Positions 17,867 through 28,100 of a stretch of DNA of 64,000 nt are shown piece after piece. Positions within the stretch are counted from its first letter, which is position 1. Each line of letters starts with the position of its first letter. The notes below the pieces were generated by a model. That model was not told the origin of the DNA, ran no database searches, and was given only the letters and a program-made list of their open reading frames with translations. The stretch covers positions 1,506,001 through 1,570,000 of the forward strand of contig CM040103.1 in assembly GCA_022496805.1 (NCBI GenBank), in the 5' to 3' direction. Both the position numbers and the translations under genes were made by a program. Source of the DNA: Pohlia nutans. Taxonomy: Eukaryota; Streptophyta; Bryopsida; Bryales; Mniaceae.

Positions 17867-20640
17867 TACTCTTTTCGGTTAATTCTAATATCATAATTTT
17901 TTGAGGGATGGAGGGAATACACTTTTAACAATAGAAATGTTACTTTTATGTTCCAAATAGTGTCAAGCCCAAATTAATATTGCCTCGTAAGCTCCAGATC
18001 TATAACGCCTCTCGTGGCTCTCATGATGGGTTTCGTTTATGGACCACCACCTGCAGAAGACCTGGAGAATCAAAAACTGCAATGGTTATCTGCAATGCAT
18101 GCACATGCCTACGCTCAATGAATCACGTACTCGATGAATTAGCGCATAGAGGAAGTCTTAGGGTGCAATTGGTTTTGCGTGTAGAAGTCCTTCAGTGCTC
18201 TGAGTAGGCACCCAGAAGTACCTCCAAAAGCATAATCACTAAGTTACTGTATGTGGGATGCATATCTGTAATAATACTCACATGCTGGTTCCTGCCCTGC
18301 AACTGAGAAACCATTCAGCAATTCTCTATGCATCATGCCATGGTGGCCTGCGCTGCCCTCTTCAACCAACCAACAAGTGCCACATGGCTTGCCATACTAT
18401 TTATGAATAGCCTTTTTTGGCAGTGCTAAATTCCCAAAAAAAATATGACTGCATTCGAAATAGGTTTTGATGAGGATTGCAAAAATTTGCAACATCTAAT
18501 TCGCATTTGTCAATTTTATACAAAATTCCAAAGTGGAAAGTAACCTTTTACCACGGGGGGTTGACTCCTTGGGGGGTGTTGTATATCACGTGTGACAGAG
18601 GGGTATTTTTTGGGGGGGTATTTTCATGGCCTGGACTAATTAAATAGACCCTTCCATTACCTAATTTTCTAATTCTTCATGTTTTTGGAGTCCATATAAT
18701 TACTTACAATTTCTAAAAGGGAGTAATATTTCAACCCCTTAATTTATTGTAACAAATTAAAGTAAATCAGAAAAGTGAATTTTGAAGATTAAAGACAAAA
18801 ATCTTTCAAACATCATACAAACAAAATACAAACGCCCCAATATACAAACGTCCCATCATACAAACAACATACAAATAAAACACCAGCGCCCCATGAACAT
18901 ACAAACAAAACACAAACGACCAATCATACAAACAAAACACTAACAACACTAACAACCCTAAATCCTAAAAATTCTAAAATAAACCAATATTTCAGCCATC
19001 TGTAACTCCCCAAAAAAAAACACCAACATTTCATCCATCCACTAGTTCTATTTTCAGCCTAAAGCCCTTTTTCTAGACGATATATTAGATGTAAAAATTC
19101 AAAATTGAATGTATTATCTATAACCTTATATTAGTTATAATCCAAATTCTCATATTTTATCCGCCCTATATTACCTCTAATAAATTTCAAATTTTTAGCT
19201 CATAATAATTAAATACACCATATCTTTGGTTACACCATTCCAGGTAAATTTTTCTAAGTCCCCCACCCGGGCCTTTTACCCATACATCACATACCAATTT
19301 CCTAAGTTCACACTTTGTTGTTCCTGAATCCGCTCACGAGCTAACCCAAAACCACCAGCTATTTCTTCGCAATTCTTGGTATGCCATTGGTCTACTTGAA
19401 TAGTGAAATTGGTGGTTTTTGGGTCTCAATTGTGGTGGCTCCAAGAAAGTTGTACGTGTCATAATTGGGGGAGGTGGTGGTAATAGGTTATCCAACCCTA
19501 GGTGAGTCAAACGGCCCTACTTCACAGTCACTGCTCAAGGTGCTTCATATTAAGAATAGCGTTTGCAAGTGTTGGGACTATAGTGCTTTTTAAAAAATTA
19601 GGATTTTTGAGCTTCTAGCTCTTCATACGTGATGGAAGATTTTAGAAACAATCTCGGTGAATTTCACTAGAAAACAAAACAGTGTTTGGAAATGAAATGA
19701 ACACCTAACTCCTAATTATGACAAATACTGTCATGCCCATTTCATTTTCTTTTGTCTTGGGGAAATTTACTTCTGTGTGTAAATAGTACTTCATTTTTTT
19801 AGTGGCAACGAACACAACTTATTAACACTACACATACCACACACCCACAATGTTAATTTCCAACATGTCTTGGGTCCCAGCTCCCATGACTCTTACACTT
19901 GGTTCCCACAAGACAACTTAACATACCATTTGATGACATGAAGTGAAATTTCTACAAATGTCTAAGTGTACGGTAACAATACTAGTCGCCACCAGCACTG
20001 AACCGCCCTTCGTCGACGTCCAATTCTCGACTAAATCTTTATTTCTCACCATAGGACTCACCATATAGGACTCGCTACTTGGGACACCACAATAGTAGTC
20101 TAGTGTGGAGTAAGACATTTCTAAACTCGTGTTAAGAAGTGCAACCGAGCACCTCACAATGCCAAAGGTGTAGGAGTGAGGCCCCAACACTAGCCTCACC
20201 CCTTGAAAGCCACCGAGGCTTACCTTTGCACTGTGCACAAACAAGGAAGGAGACCACCCCTACTCATCATACTCTTTGCGGTCTTTGGCAAGCCGTCCCA
20301 TGCTCTTGATCTAACACACTTTCTAGTCACTTTTCTTTTAGAGAGACCACTCGCTTCTTTGTCACAGAGTCTCGAAACTACCCTTCAACGGACCCTCGAA
20401 CTTCCAACCGGCATAGCTTGTAGTTGGGTTGTCCAAACCTCTAGTGCAAGCCCATTATCATGATCTAATCTTTGAGTAGATCACGAGGTTGTATTTTTTT
20501 TATCTCATTCCAACCTATACTAACTAAATTAGGGCCTCCTAAAGATTCAGGTCACTAAATAGTAGCGTTTCCAATTAACACACATTTCGTTAATTTTGTA
20601 CTATTTTCATTCCGGAATTAGTATATTTAGTTAATTTTGG
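17867..20640. other. AT-rich spacer with minisatellite, no gene recognised
   Basis: Short ORFs at 17980-18207, 19918-20244 (minus) and 20203-20463 show no domain I recognise. Runs of six or seven G at 18546-18625 (GGGGGGTTG, GGGGGGTGTTGTA, GGGGGGGTA) resemble the end of the element at 17588 and may mark a relative. The minisatellite is listed separately. Confidence 0.45.
18808..18950. repeat. ACAAACA-rich minisatellite
   Basis: Imperfect tandem units of about 30 bp built from CATACAAACAAAACACAAACGCCCC-like modules repeat four to five times. The strand is almost free of G apart from the CGCCCC module. No coding potential. Confidence 0.75.
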
Positions 20641-21178
20641 ACGGGATAATAGCGATGGGGAGGTGGCTAGAGCAGCTGGAAATGGGGAGGCCTCCCTAGA
20701 AGACAGAGGAAGCCTCTGTAGAATACAGCTGCTTGCACGCAGCGGGAGCGCGCTACTCAACTGAATTCGAGCAGAGGCATAATGTTGGATGGGGAGATCT
20801 CCCCACCGTATCTATGAATCAGCCTGTAGGGAGGTTTGATTGCCACAGACTGGACATCTAGATGGTAGGGAGACCTCCCTATCCAAGGTCCGTGGATGGG
20901 AAGACCTCCCTACTTTGGTAGGAAGGTACGACGACTGAGTATTGAACAAGACGCGAATGTCCAATGCAGAGAAAATCCCTACTTTTGATTTCCTTGGTGG
21001 TAACAATTTGATGCACGGTGTATTCCAATAACAAGAGGACTATATTTACATTGATAAAAGTACAAAATTCCGGCCACGGTCATTACAATGCATTGCAAAG
21101 TTCAGAGCCTACATCGTTCATGCAAACTTTGGGAAGGGTTTAGGGTCTCCTACGCTACAAGGTCGTCACTGCAGCCGT
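20641..21178. repeat. Left edge of palindrome-rich island
   Basis: This is the first stretch carrying the short palindromes: GGGGAGGCCTCCCT at 20684, a perfect GGGGAGATCTCCCC at 20791-20804, and imperfect relatives near 20868 and 20908. Base composition becomes GC-richer here. It also forms the 3' flank of the minus-strand phosphatase-like gene that ends at 21179. Confidence 0.6.
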
Positions 21179-21829
21179 CTATTGCGGCGCCTTAGAGCCC
21201 TCCAAGAGGAGTCTCACACGATCAGCGGTAACAGGTGGATTAGACCAAGCGGGTCTGTTCCGCTCAACATACTCCCGAACGTCGCCTGTCCACGCACGCA
21301 AATTGATTAGCCACCGCTTCATCACCACGAGCCCGGGAGGTGCATTCGGATCACTCGAACGGTACGTAAACGGGTGGATTGCATTGCGGGGATCGTTCAT
21401 GCAACTCTTGTCGGGCGAGTCGTCAATGAGGACTGTGTTCGACGCATTAGCATCGGGGCATTGTGCGAAGAACTTAGAGAGGGGCTTTAGGAAAATGGGC
21501 TTCTCCGGGTTCAAGGGATCCTGATGCTGGGAGCACTTACAAAGGTCTTGGCCAAATAGCCGGTCCGACCTTAGAATGACTTTTGTGAGTTCCTGAAGCT
21601 CTTTCTTGTATCGCTCCAATTTTTTTCCCCCACATGCGGACCAGAAAACGACCTCGAACTGGACAAAGCAATACCGCAGAAAACCATTCAGGTTCTCCCT
21701 CCACCGAATTTTGCCGCTGGCCCCAGAGTCAGAGTCACATAATAGTCCGTTCACGTCAAACACGAGAAATATTGTCAGCGACGGAGACGAGGGTTGCCAA
21801 CTCAAATCCACCTCGGGAAAGTCTGCCAT
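21179..21829 (-). CDS. NLI/FCP1-type HAD phosphatase-like protein
   Basis: The 216-residue single-exon ORF has the NLI-interacting-factor (small CTD phosphatase) arrangement of the HAD superfamily. Motif I is VFDVNGLLC at about residues 27-35, the segment before motif II reads VVFWSACGGKKLERY, and motif IV reads VLIDDSPDKS. Family members are Mg-dependent phosphatases acting on phosphoserine proteins. In the usual DxDx motif the second Asp is the acid/base; here it is Asn (DVNG), so catalytic competence is uncertain, although plant relatives with DLNG-type motifs exist. The C-terminal about 60 residues (ending near ERNRPAWSNPP) resemble no domain I know. It is GC-richer than the host genes and lies between palindrome clusters. 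It may be a captured or island-resident gene. An upstream exon in the 23.4-kb region cannot be excluded. Confidence 0.72.
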   Translation of the reverse strand: MADFPEVDLSWQPSSPSLTIFLVFDVNGLLCDSDSGASGKIRWRENLNGFLRYCFVQFEVVFWSACGGKKLERYKKELQELTKVILRSDRLFGQDLCKCSQHQDPLNPEKPIFLKPLSKFFAQCPDANASNTVLIDDSPDKSCMNDPRNAIHPFTYRSSDPNAPPGLVVMKRWLINLRAWTGDVREYVERNRPAWSNPPVTADRVRLLLEGSKAPQ

Positions 21830-22410
21830 GTAGAGCAGAGCCTGCAGTGTCGCCCGGTCTGTGCAAGATACAACGACGGGCTGTTAGATACAAACTACGG
21901 GCTGTTAGAACCAAAGGCCACGCTCGGAACGCATTGCCTTGTCTTGGAATACCAGAGTACCAATGGGGAGACCTCCCCATCCAAAGAGAACACAACACTC
22001 ATGAAATGAATGACCTTAACATGCACGACACACATTGAAAGGCCAAACGTTGTGAAAACATAAGTCATATTCGATAGTCCAAATAACACGTACATTACAC
22101 AAAATGGTCCATCGCAGTTATCACGGCAGACAACACATACGGGCCGATATTCTACGAGGGGAAGCCTCCCTATCTACCTGGAGACATATGAGTGTCCGGT
22201 GCCTCTGACATGCTCGCCATCATGCCCTCTGCGCTCAAGTCAACAGTGTCTGTGTTCGATCAACTAACACGGTCCGCTCGCTTGCTGGACTGCTTCTTGG
22301 ATTTGCCAGCATTGGACCGGACACGCCTCGCCGATGTCTGTGACCCGCCGGCGTCTATGGATTTAGAACCTGCAACGTTTGGGGCACCCGATCCCACGCG
22401 CGCTGCTAGG
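21830..22410. other. Spacer upstream of phosphatase-like gene
   Basis: It contains palindromes at 21965 (GGGGAGACCTCCCC) and about 22160 (GGGGAAGCCTCCC) and presumably the promoter of the minus-strand gene at 21829. The open frames here run into the repeat array and are not credible genes. Confidence 0.5.
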
Positions 22411-23240
22411 GAGAGCTCCCCAGGCGCGCCTAGAGAGATCTCCCCACGGGCGCTGCTCGGGAGATCTCCCCAGACGCGCTGCCCGGGAGAGCTCCCAACG
22501 CGCACGCCTAGAAAGATCTCCCCATGGACACTGCTGACAACTCGGGAGATCTCCTCACGTCCAAGCATCGGGAGAGCTCCTCACGTACGCGCCAAGGGAG
22601 AGCTCCCCACGCGCCCCTCGAGAGATCTCCCCATGGACGCTGATCGGGTGATCTCCCCACGCGCGCGCCTAGGGAGAGCTCCCCACGCTTGCACCTGGGG
22701 AGAGCTCCTCACACACGCGCCTGGAGAGAGCTCCCCACGCGCGCCTTGAGAGATCTTCCCATAGACGCTGCTCGGGAGATCTCCCCACGCGCGCACCTAG
22801 GGAGAGCTCCCCACGCTCGCACCTGGGGAGAGCTCCCGACGCACGCTGATGGAGAGAGCTCCCCACGCGCGCTGCTGGGGAGAGCTCTCTACGGACGATG
22901 CTCGGGAGATCTCCCCACATGCTCTTCCTGGGATAGCTCCCCACTCGCGCGCCTAGAGATCTCCCCACCGACGGTGCCGTGGGGAGATCTCCCCACTGGC
23001 GCTGCCCGAGAAAGCTCCCCACGCACGCGCCTAGGGAGATCTCCCCACGCCCGTGCATCGGGAGATTTTCCCACGGGCGCTGGTAGGGAGAGTGCTCCCT
23101 ACGTGCGCGCCTAGGGAGATCTCCCCACGGACGCTACTCGGGAGATCTCCCCACGAACGCTACTCGGGAGATCTCCCCACGCGAGCGCCTAGGGAGAGCT
23201 CCCCACGCTTGCACCTGGAGAGAACTCCCCACGCACGTAA
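22411..23240. repeat. 26-bp-period array of GGGAG(AG/AT)CTCCCC palindromes
   Basis: About 32 tandem units, mostly 26 bp, each consist of a conserved dyad half (GGGAGAGCTCCCC or GGGAGATCTCCCC) and a GC-rich spacer (typically ACGCGCGCGCCTA, ACGGACGCTACTC or ACGCTTGCACCTG). The central dinucleotide pair switches between AGCT and GATC, yet the unit stays self-complementary. Because 26 is not a multiple of three and the unit lacks stops, all six frames are open for long stretches. The predicted peptides just cycle GRSPH, GELPT and RESSPR motifs and I do not treat them as genes. It lies 0.6 kb upstream of the phosphatase-like gene. Confidence 0.93.
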
Positions 23241-23654
23241 CTAATATCTAGAGAGACCTCGCTAACAAGCAGCTCGGGAGAGCTCCCGAAGGAAGTTGCT
23301 GAAAAGAGCTCCAGAGCCGGTGGGCTGGGGAGTCCTCTCTACAAAACGGATGGGGAGATACATGGTGATCTCTCCAGAGACAATATAAAATAGATAGAAC
23401 GCACAACCGGGCAGGGTTGAAGAGCTTACCCCATAGCCATGGACGAAGATATTTGCGTCGAGGATGACGAGACCAAAATTGGGCAGCGCTTCGCGATGAC
23501 AGGAAAAGCGAGTGAGGACAAATGAGGCCTGGGAAGACCTTATATAGTGCGGCGGAGCCGCTTGAGCTTGATCCAATGGTTTAGGATGGTTGCCCTAGAT
23601 CTGACGGTCGTCCGCGCGCCACTGCGACAGGCTAGAGTAGCCATAGTTTCGCCC
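23241..23654. other. Spacer between tandem arrays
   Basis: It holds further isolated palindromes (GGGAGAGCTCCCG near 23277) and a short minus-strand ORF (23262-23576) with no recognised domain. That ORF's segment around 23430-23530 could be an exon, but I find no supporting partner. Confidence 0.4.
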
Positions 23655-23791
23655 GTGTAAGACCGGGTCTCAGCCGTGTAGCAGGGAATGGCAGCCGGGT
23701 ATGAGCGGTTCTCAGCCTTGTACGAGCGGATCTCGGCCGTGTAAGGTCGGATCTCGGCCGCATATAGGAGGGTGTCGGCCGTGTATAAGGG
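23655..23791. repeat. 21-bp tandem repeat (six and a half units)
   Basis: Exact 21-bp steps at 23655, 23676, 23697, 23718, 23739, 23760 and 23781, with consensus GTGTANGAGCGGATCTCGGCC. Being a multiple of three, it gives a seven-residue repeat in an open frame (SGSRPCK-like), but there is no conserved flanking protein. I call it a minisatellite. Confidence 0.88.
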
Positions 23792-24393
23792 ATATTATAT
23801 TTCTTCCCAAATATCTGGACGCGTGGCGCTATCTGAGCCGTCTATATGTGCAATCCGACGGCTGCGCAGGCCCACCAATGGGAAGCCAGGATGGAAAACT
23901 ATGAGTTTGAAACCCTACAATAAATCCCCATTTCAATGCCGCCAACCATTTTGAGAGCCCGCTCATTTGATCCATCCTTGAATTCCGCGTACTTTCTGTA
24001 TTAAATGTTGTTGTATCGACGTGGCGCATCCACCGCTTGACACGTGTACTTTCTGACATCAGCCGCTTACGTGGCAGGTGGGTTTCTTGGCACCTACTGC
24101 AATGTTCATTTATGTTTTGTCCTTTTTTTTTAGTTTTAATTATTGTAGGGTTCTTTTTCTGTCATTTATTGTGTACGGAAATATTGTTTCGCCGGCGACA
24201 CTCATCCCCGTCTGACACATGGAAGAAAGATCTGCCTATCGGATTTGTCTTACCCATAGGAAGGCCTCCCTACATGTCAGCCCTAGGATGCCAGTGGGGA
24301 GGTCTCCCCACCAGACAAAGCCCGTAGATAGGTCTCCCCTAGATAAGCCGGAACAACCGCAGTCCCGCCATGGCCGGCCTCCATCACGGTGTA
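23792..24393. other. Spacer with scattered palindromes
   Basis: No gene recognised. Palindromes of the island type lie near 24260 (AGGAAGGCCTCCCT) and 24296 (GGGGAGGTCTCCCC). The open frames on both strands at 24037-24571 overlap each other and the repeats, and are not supported. Confidence 0.45.
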
Positions 24394-24592
24394 GGGAGTG
24401 CTCCCGGAGTGCCAGGTGGGCAGCCAACCCCACCTCGCCCTCCGTGTGGAGCGCTAAGTGATGGGGAGGTCTCAAAACGCGGATGCCCGGGACGACCGCC
24501 GCGCCTCCACGGTCGCCCCCGTCACGCTTCACGGAGGCCTCCCGGAGCGCCAGGTGGGCAGCCAACCCCACCTCGCCCTCCGTTTGGAGTGT
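24394..24592. repeat. Direct repeat pair, period about 137 bp
   Basis: The block GGAGTGCTCCCGGAGTGCCA, followed by GGTGGGCAGCCAACCCCACC and CTCGCCCTCCGTNTGGAG, occurs at about 24395-24452 and again at about 24532-24589. In the second copy the leading palindrome reads GGAGGCCTCCC. The frames across it are open but repeat-driven. Confidence 0.75.
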
Positions 24593-24851
24593 TTGGGGTC
24601 CATTATCCTCGCACAGAAATTATCCTTGTAAGAGTCTGTGAGGTGGAAGTAGAATGAATCCCCCAGGCATTGCTACCATAGCTGGGCAATTGTTTCTGGG
24701 GGGCACTCTCTATCTCCCACTCGCCGTCTCTTTGGCGAGTTGTTTGGAGGGATTAACTGTCATGCCGAGCCGACGGAAGTGATCGTGCGTGATGGCATTG
24801 ATGGGAGTTACGGCGTGTTTGCATCTGGCAGAAGAGATGGCGAACTGGTAA

Positions 24852-25313
24852 GTGCACGAAGATGTCCTCCTACTGATGGATGGGCGAGTAGCTGCATTTG
24901 GCATTGTGGTGTCTAGTCCTTTCCGACATGTTGGTGACGACGTCCTTGAATGCGAGATGTTTCTCGTTAGAATCTCCACCGTTGAGGCCGACTTTGAAAA
25001 TACAGTATTGGCGGGGTTCAATTCCTGGAGGCTTGGCGACTGTATCGGCAAGCAAGTTCCTTGGCCAGATGTGGATATTGTACGTGCATCAGCTGGCGCT
25101 ACGGACTCCGGCGCAGCCTCCAACGATTTCTCGCGATGCTTGAATGCCATCATTGCCGCTGACGCGACGGATGACACCGACGACCTCGCTAGAAATGACG
25201 ATGGCGGGGACAGTGTCAATGATAGTGAATATGAGGACGATGGGGAGGCCTCCCCGTCCTCTGACAATGAGGAAGAATCAATGATGGACGACGGCCTTCG
25301 ACGCTTTCTGTAG
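24852..25313 (+). CDS. Transposon-associated domain protein (DUF8039-like), partial
   Basis: The frame is open from 24852 (GTG context; first ATG at 24876) and encodes about 146-153 residues. The core reads GRVAAFGIV, then a Val/Ile-rich strand region, then LGDCIGKQVPWPDVDIV. This order (VAxG, later LGxxIGxxVxWP) recalls the short domain found in plant CACTA-type transposon proteins and filed as DUF8039. The C-terminal 50 residues are very acidic and Ser-rich. A perfect palindrome GGGGAGGCCTCCCC at 25242-25255 lies inside the reading frame and encodes part of GEASP. The start is probably spliced from an exon near 24690-24850. Function unknown; identification is by motif memory only. Confidence 0.5.
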   Translation: MHEDVLLLMDGRVAAFGIVVSSPFRHVGDDVLECEMFLVRISTVEADFENTVLAGFNSWRLGDCIGKQVPWPDVDIVRASAGATDSGAASNDFSRCLNAIIAADATDDTDDLARNDDGGDSVNDSEYEDDGEASPSSDNEEESMMDDGLRRFL

Positions 25314-26698
25314 ACAAATTAATTTTACCTTAAATAAAAATAAAATTAATCCTATAGTTTACGAATTCGATCACAGGGAGATGAATTCAAGTTTCAATTG
25401 GATCTGCTCAATTGGATTTGTAAGCTACAAATAAATTCCCACTCTAAACCAATAGTATAGGGTATTGAAATATCTTATCAAATCTTATTGGTGCTTGTCT
25501 TCAAGCTTTTCTCCTTAACTTCTTTCTCCAATTTTTCTTTCTTTAATGCTCCCAGACTGAATCTCTTCCAATTGTGTCTTGATTACTCCATCAGCATATC
25601 TTTTCGATTCGCTCTCTTACCAATTGTAATTCAGCACTGACATGACCTCCCAATTGATACCAGATTCTCTCAATCTTATAAAATATTCTCTTTCATCTAT
25701 TGTCTACCAACATTCTCCTTTTTTGATTTACCCGATTGGCTTATTATTCACTCACAGCTCATTCTCTCCAATTGATCACTTTAGTTAACACTCCCAGACA
25801 ATTCCATTAACCAATCGTCTCACCCACAGCTCAAATTCTCTCAATTGATATTTTCCACACACTTAATTAACATTCATCTCCAGATAACAAATTTCCAATT
25901 GACTCTAATCAGTCTCTCACCATTCAACTCAGATTCTCATTCTATTGCAAATTTTCCTTTCAATTGCATACACACAATTAATTTTTAACTTCAAACTTTA
26001 ACACTCCACTAGTTTCACAATTCACTCACTTAATTCACAGTTTTCAATATGTTCACATTCAGTCACTCTATCTCTTTTACTTTTGTACTTTATTCAACTA
26101 CCAATTGGATTATACATTCTCCAATTGATCAATCTCAATTTTTACACTATCTCTTTTCCAACTCAGTTTAATTCTTTTTTATATTTTTAGGAATAAAATT
26201 CCAATTGTTAATCTGCCCCTTTCTACATTCCAATCACTCGTAACAATTACTCACAATTTCCAATTGCAAGCACATTCAATTACACATTAATTTCTCCACA
26301 CCAGTTTCTCAATCACACACAAATCTCCAATTTCCATACAATCAATCACACACTTTCCACAATTTCAAATCACACACAATTAATACAATTTCACACTTCC
26401 CATTGTTCCAAAACTATTTTCTATTACACAAATCATTCACAAAACACAATTGTTTTACTTCCTCAAGCGGAAGGAGCTTCCTGCTCAACTTGCAAGGAAA
26501 AGACTGAGAACACCAATCGGCATTCTCCCTCTAAATACCCATCAGCCACACAACTACCTAACTACCCTGAACCTATTGGAATCCAGATTGGGAAATCTAT
26601 TGGTGATATGACCTATTTACACTACTCATTCCAAAACCAATTGATAAGATCATCTTTTTACACTGCAGACTACCCAATCGGCTAAATTCAAAGTTAAA
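25314..26698. repeat. G-poor, CAATTG-rich spacer
   Basis: About 1.3 kb that is low in G on this strand and contains roughly 16 copies of the palindrome CAATTG, mostly as CCAATTG(A/G/T), spaced 15-150 bp. No genes are visible. It separates the two DUF8039-like ORFs. Such density is far above what base composition would give. It could be a decayed satellite or a protein-binding array. Confidence 0.7.
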
Positions 26699-27331
26699 AT
26701 GAGTCCACACTTTCCACCTCGAATTCTATGGCGAGGAAAAAAATGTGTGCTCGAAGGTGAGGGTGGAGCCGTAGTAGCTGCAGGGAGAATTCAAGCAAGC
26801 ATGCCCGAAGAGATATTTTTGGACGCTCTTTTGGGGCACGACGAGGTTGGAGTTCTTGTGCTCCAGGAGACTAACGCCGCCGCGGGAGAGTTGATGTCGC
26901 ACCGTCGATGGCCCCTCACATCGGTGCGCTTGGAAGGGGGTGAGGTGCTCGCCACCATTGCCGCTTTCCACAGGGATGATCCATTAGCAGACGCCGTGGC
27001 CAGGCTGAAGCGTGGCGTCCCAAAGGCACCCTACACGTCTAAGACGCGGATACTGAGAGGCGAGGGTGGACGGCCATCGAAACGTCTCAGACTGTCCGGA
27101 GAGGATGTTGCTAGAGAAGTCAGCACGGAAGAGTGTTGCCCGTGGAGCTGCTGCCAAATATTCCCGTGGTCCAAGACCGTCCAGGTCCGTTCACACTTTT
27201 GGGGGAAGTCATTCGACGAGCGCCGAGAGGTTGGAGTCGAGCTATTCGGCCGATTCCGGGTTGTCAATGGGGCTATGTCCGGAGTGGGTGAAAGCACACT
27301 ACGGTTGTACGAATTTGTAGTCACGGCATAG
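26699..27331 (+). CDS. Hypothetical protein, possible DUF8039-like domain
   Basis: 210-codon ORF starting ATG at 26699. The first half reads LWRGKKCVLEGE, then GAVVAAGRI, GHDEVGVLVLQ and LMSHRRWPLTSVRL. This has the same VVAxG opening and short beta-strand spacing as the ORF at 24852, and I suspect a relative of the same transposon-associated domain. A basic stretch (GRPSKRLRLSG) follows. The last 70 residues look like a frame change or non-conserved tail. GC content is high compared with the AT-rich DNA on both sides. It may be a decayed part of a larger transposon that also includes the gene at 28101. Confidence 0.4.
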   Translation: MSPHFPPRILWRGKKCVLEGEGGAVVAAGRIQASMPEEIFLDALLGHDEVGVLVLQETNAAAGELMSHRRWPLTSVRLEGGEVLATIAAFHRDDPLADAVARLKRGVPKAPYTSKTRILRGEGGRPSKRLRLSGEDVAREVSTEECCPWSCCQIFPWSKTVQVRSHFWGKSFDERREVGVELFGRFRVVNGAMSGVGESTLRLYEFVVTA

Positions 27332-28100
27332 TTTCAAGGCATAGTAAGGGTTTAGACCCAAATTCCCCCTAATTACTTCTACTTTATGTCAAAATAATAA
27401 ATAGGCATAGTCTTACATCTTGCATACATTGAAGATTGCACAAGAAAATTTTATTTGCATGCAAAATATGCATCATTATGAGTACAAAATGTCAAAGTTT
27501 GTACCGTCATAGATTCAAGTTTACATGTTTGTACTCATTTTGTCAATTTATACTTTTAATCCTTACATTTGAAAGAGTTTTACGTAATCTTCTACTCTTT
27601 AACTACCATGCCTTACTATTTGATTATACTAAATGTTAGTATATAGTTGAAAAACTTGAGAAATATGGGATTTTTGTTGGGGCCCCAAACATAAGGTTAA
27701 TGTCAAATTATTTGAATTTTTTTTGGAATTCAAGTATAAAACTTAATGGTGCAGAGGGGCCAAAATTTTAATTTTGATGGAACTAAAATTTTCACTTCCA
27801 TTTGGCACATCAAAGAATTTTGCCTAAAAATAAGCTCTGGCCCTTCAAAATCCTCTATAGATTCCTTTTTGTACAAGTGTGTACTTGATTTTGCACTATT
27901 TGTACATTTTGTACAATATGGACCAATCATCACCTTCCGTGTGGCATTCAAATCGGAATCCACTTGACGTGTCGAGCAATCTATGGTGTTGTAGGTCGGT
28001 GCTGGAATATTGAACGTTGTGCGTTTTGTACAGTTTGTACAATTTGTACTTGGTTTGTACTGTTTGTACAAAACGGCCAGGGAGGCGACCGTAGCGTGCG
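27332..28100. promoter_or_regulatory. TTTGTAC-rich leader of the transposase-like gene
   Basis: At least eleven TTTGTAC or TGTGTAC motifs occur between about 27496 and 28075. They are densest at 28023-28073, where five lie 9-12 bp apart directly upstream of the ATG at 28101. Many form the palindrome TTGTACAA. Clustered short motifs beside a transposase gene recall subterminal transposase-binding repeats of plant DNA transposons, or a promoter element. The function is inferred. Confidence 0.5.

Noticed and set aside
19918..20463. Two ORFs of 86-108 codons as genes
   Set aside because: No recognisable motifs, overlapping on opposite strands, and no splice structure; possibly a decayed retroelement.
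22411..23240. CRISPR-like regular array
   Set aside because: The repeat is a 13-bp palindrome, the spacers are themselves related and reused, the sequence is eukaryotic, and no cas genes are present.
22192..23244. Long open frames on both strands (up to 185 codons) across the 26-bp array
   Set aside because: They follow from a stop-free repeat whose period is not a multiple of three; every frame encodes the same cycling motifs and no domain.
24219..24657. Open frames of 80-111 codons on both strands
   Set aside because: They are driven by a GC-rich direct repeat pair and have no conserved motif.
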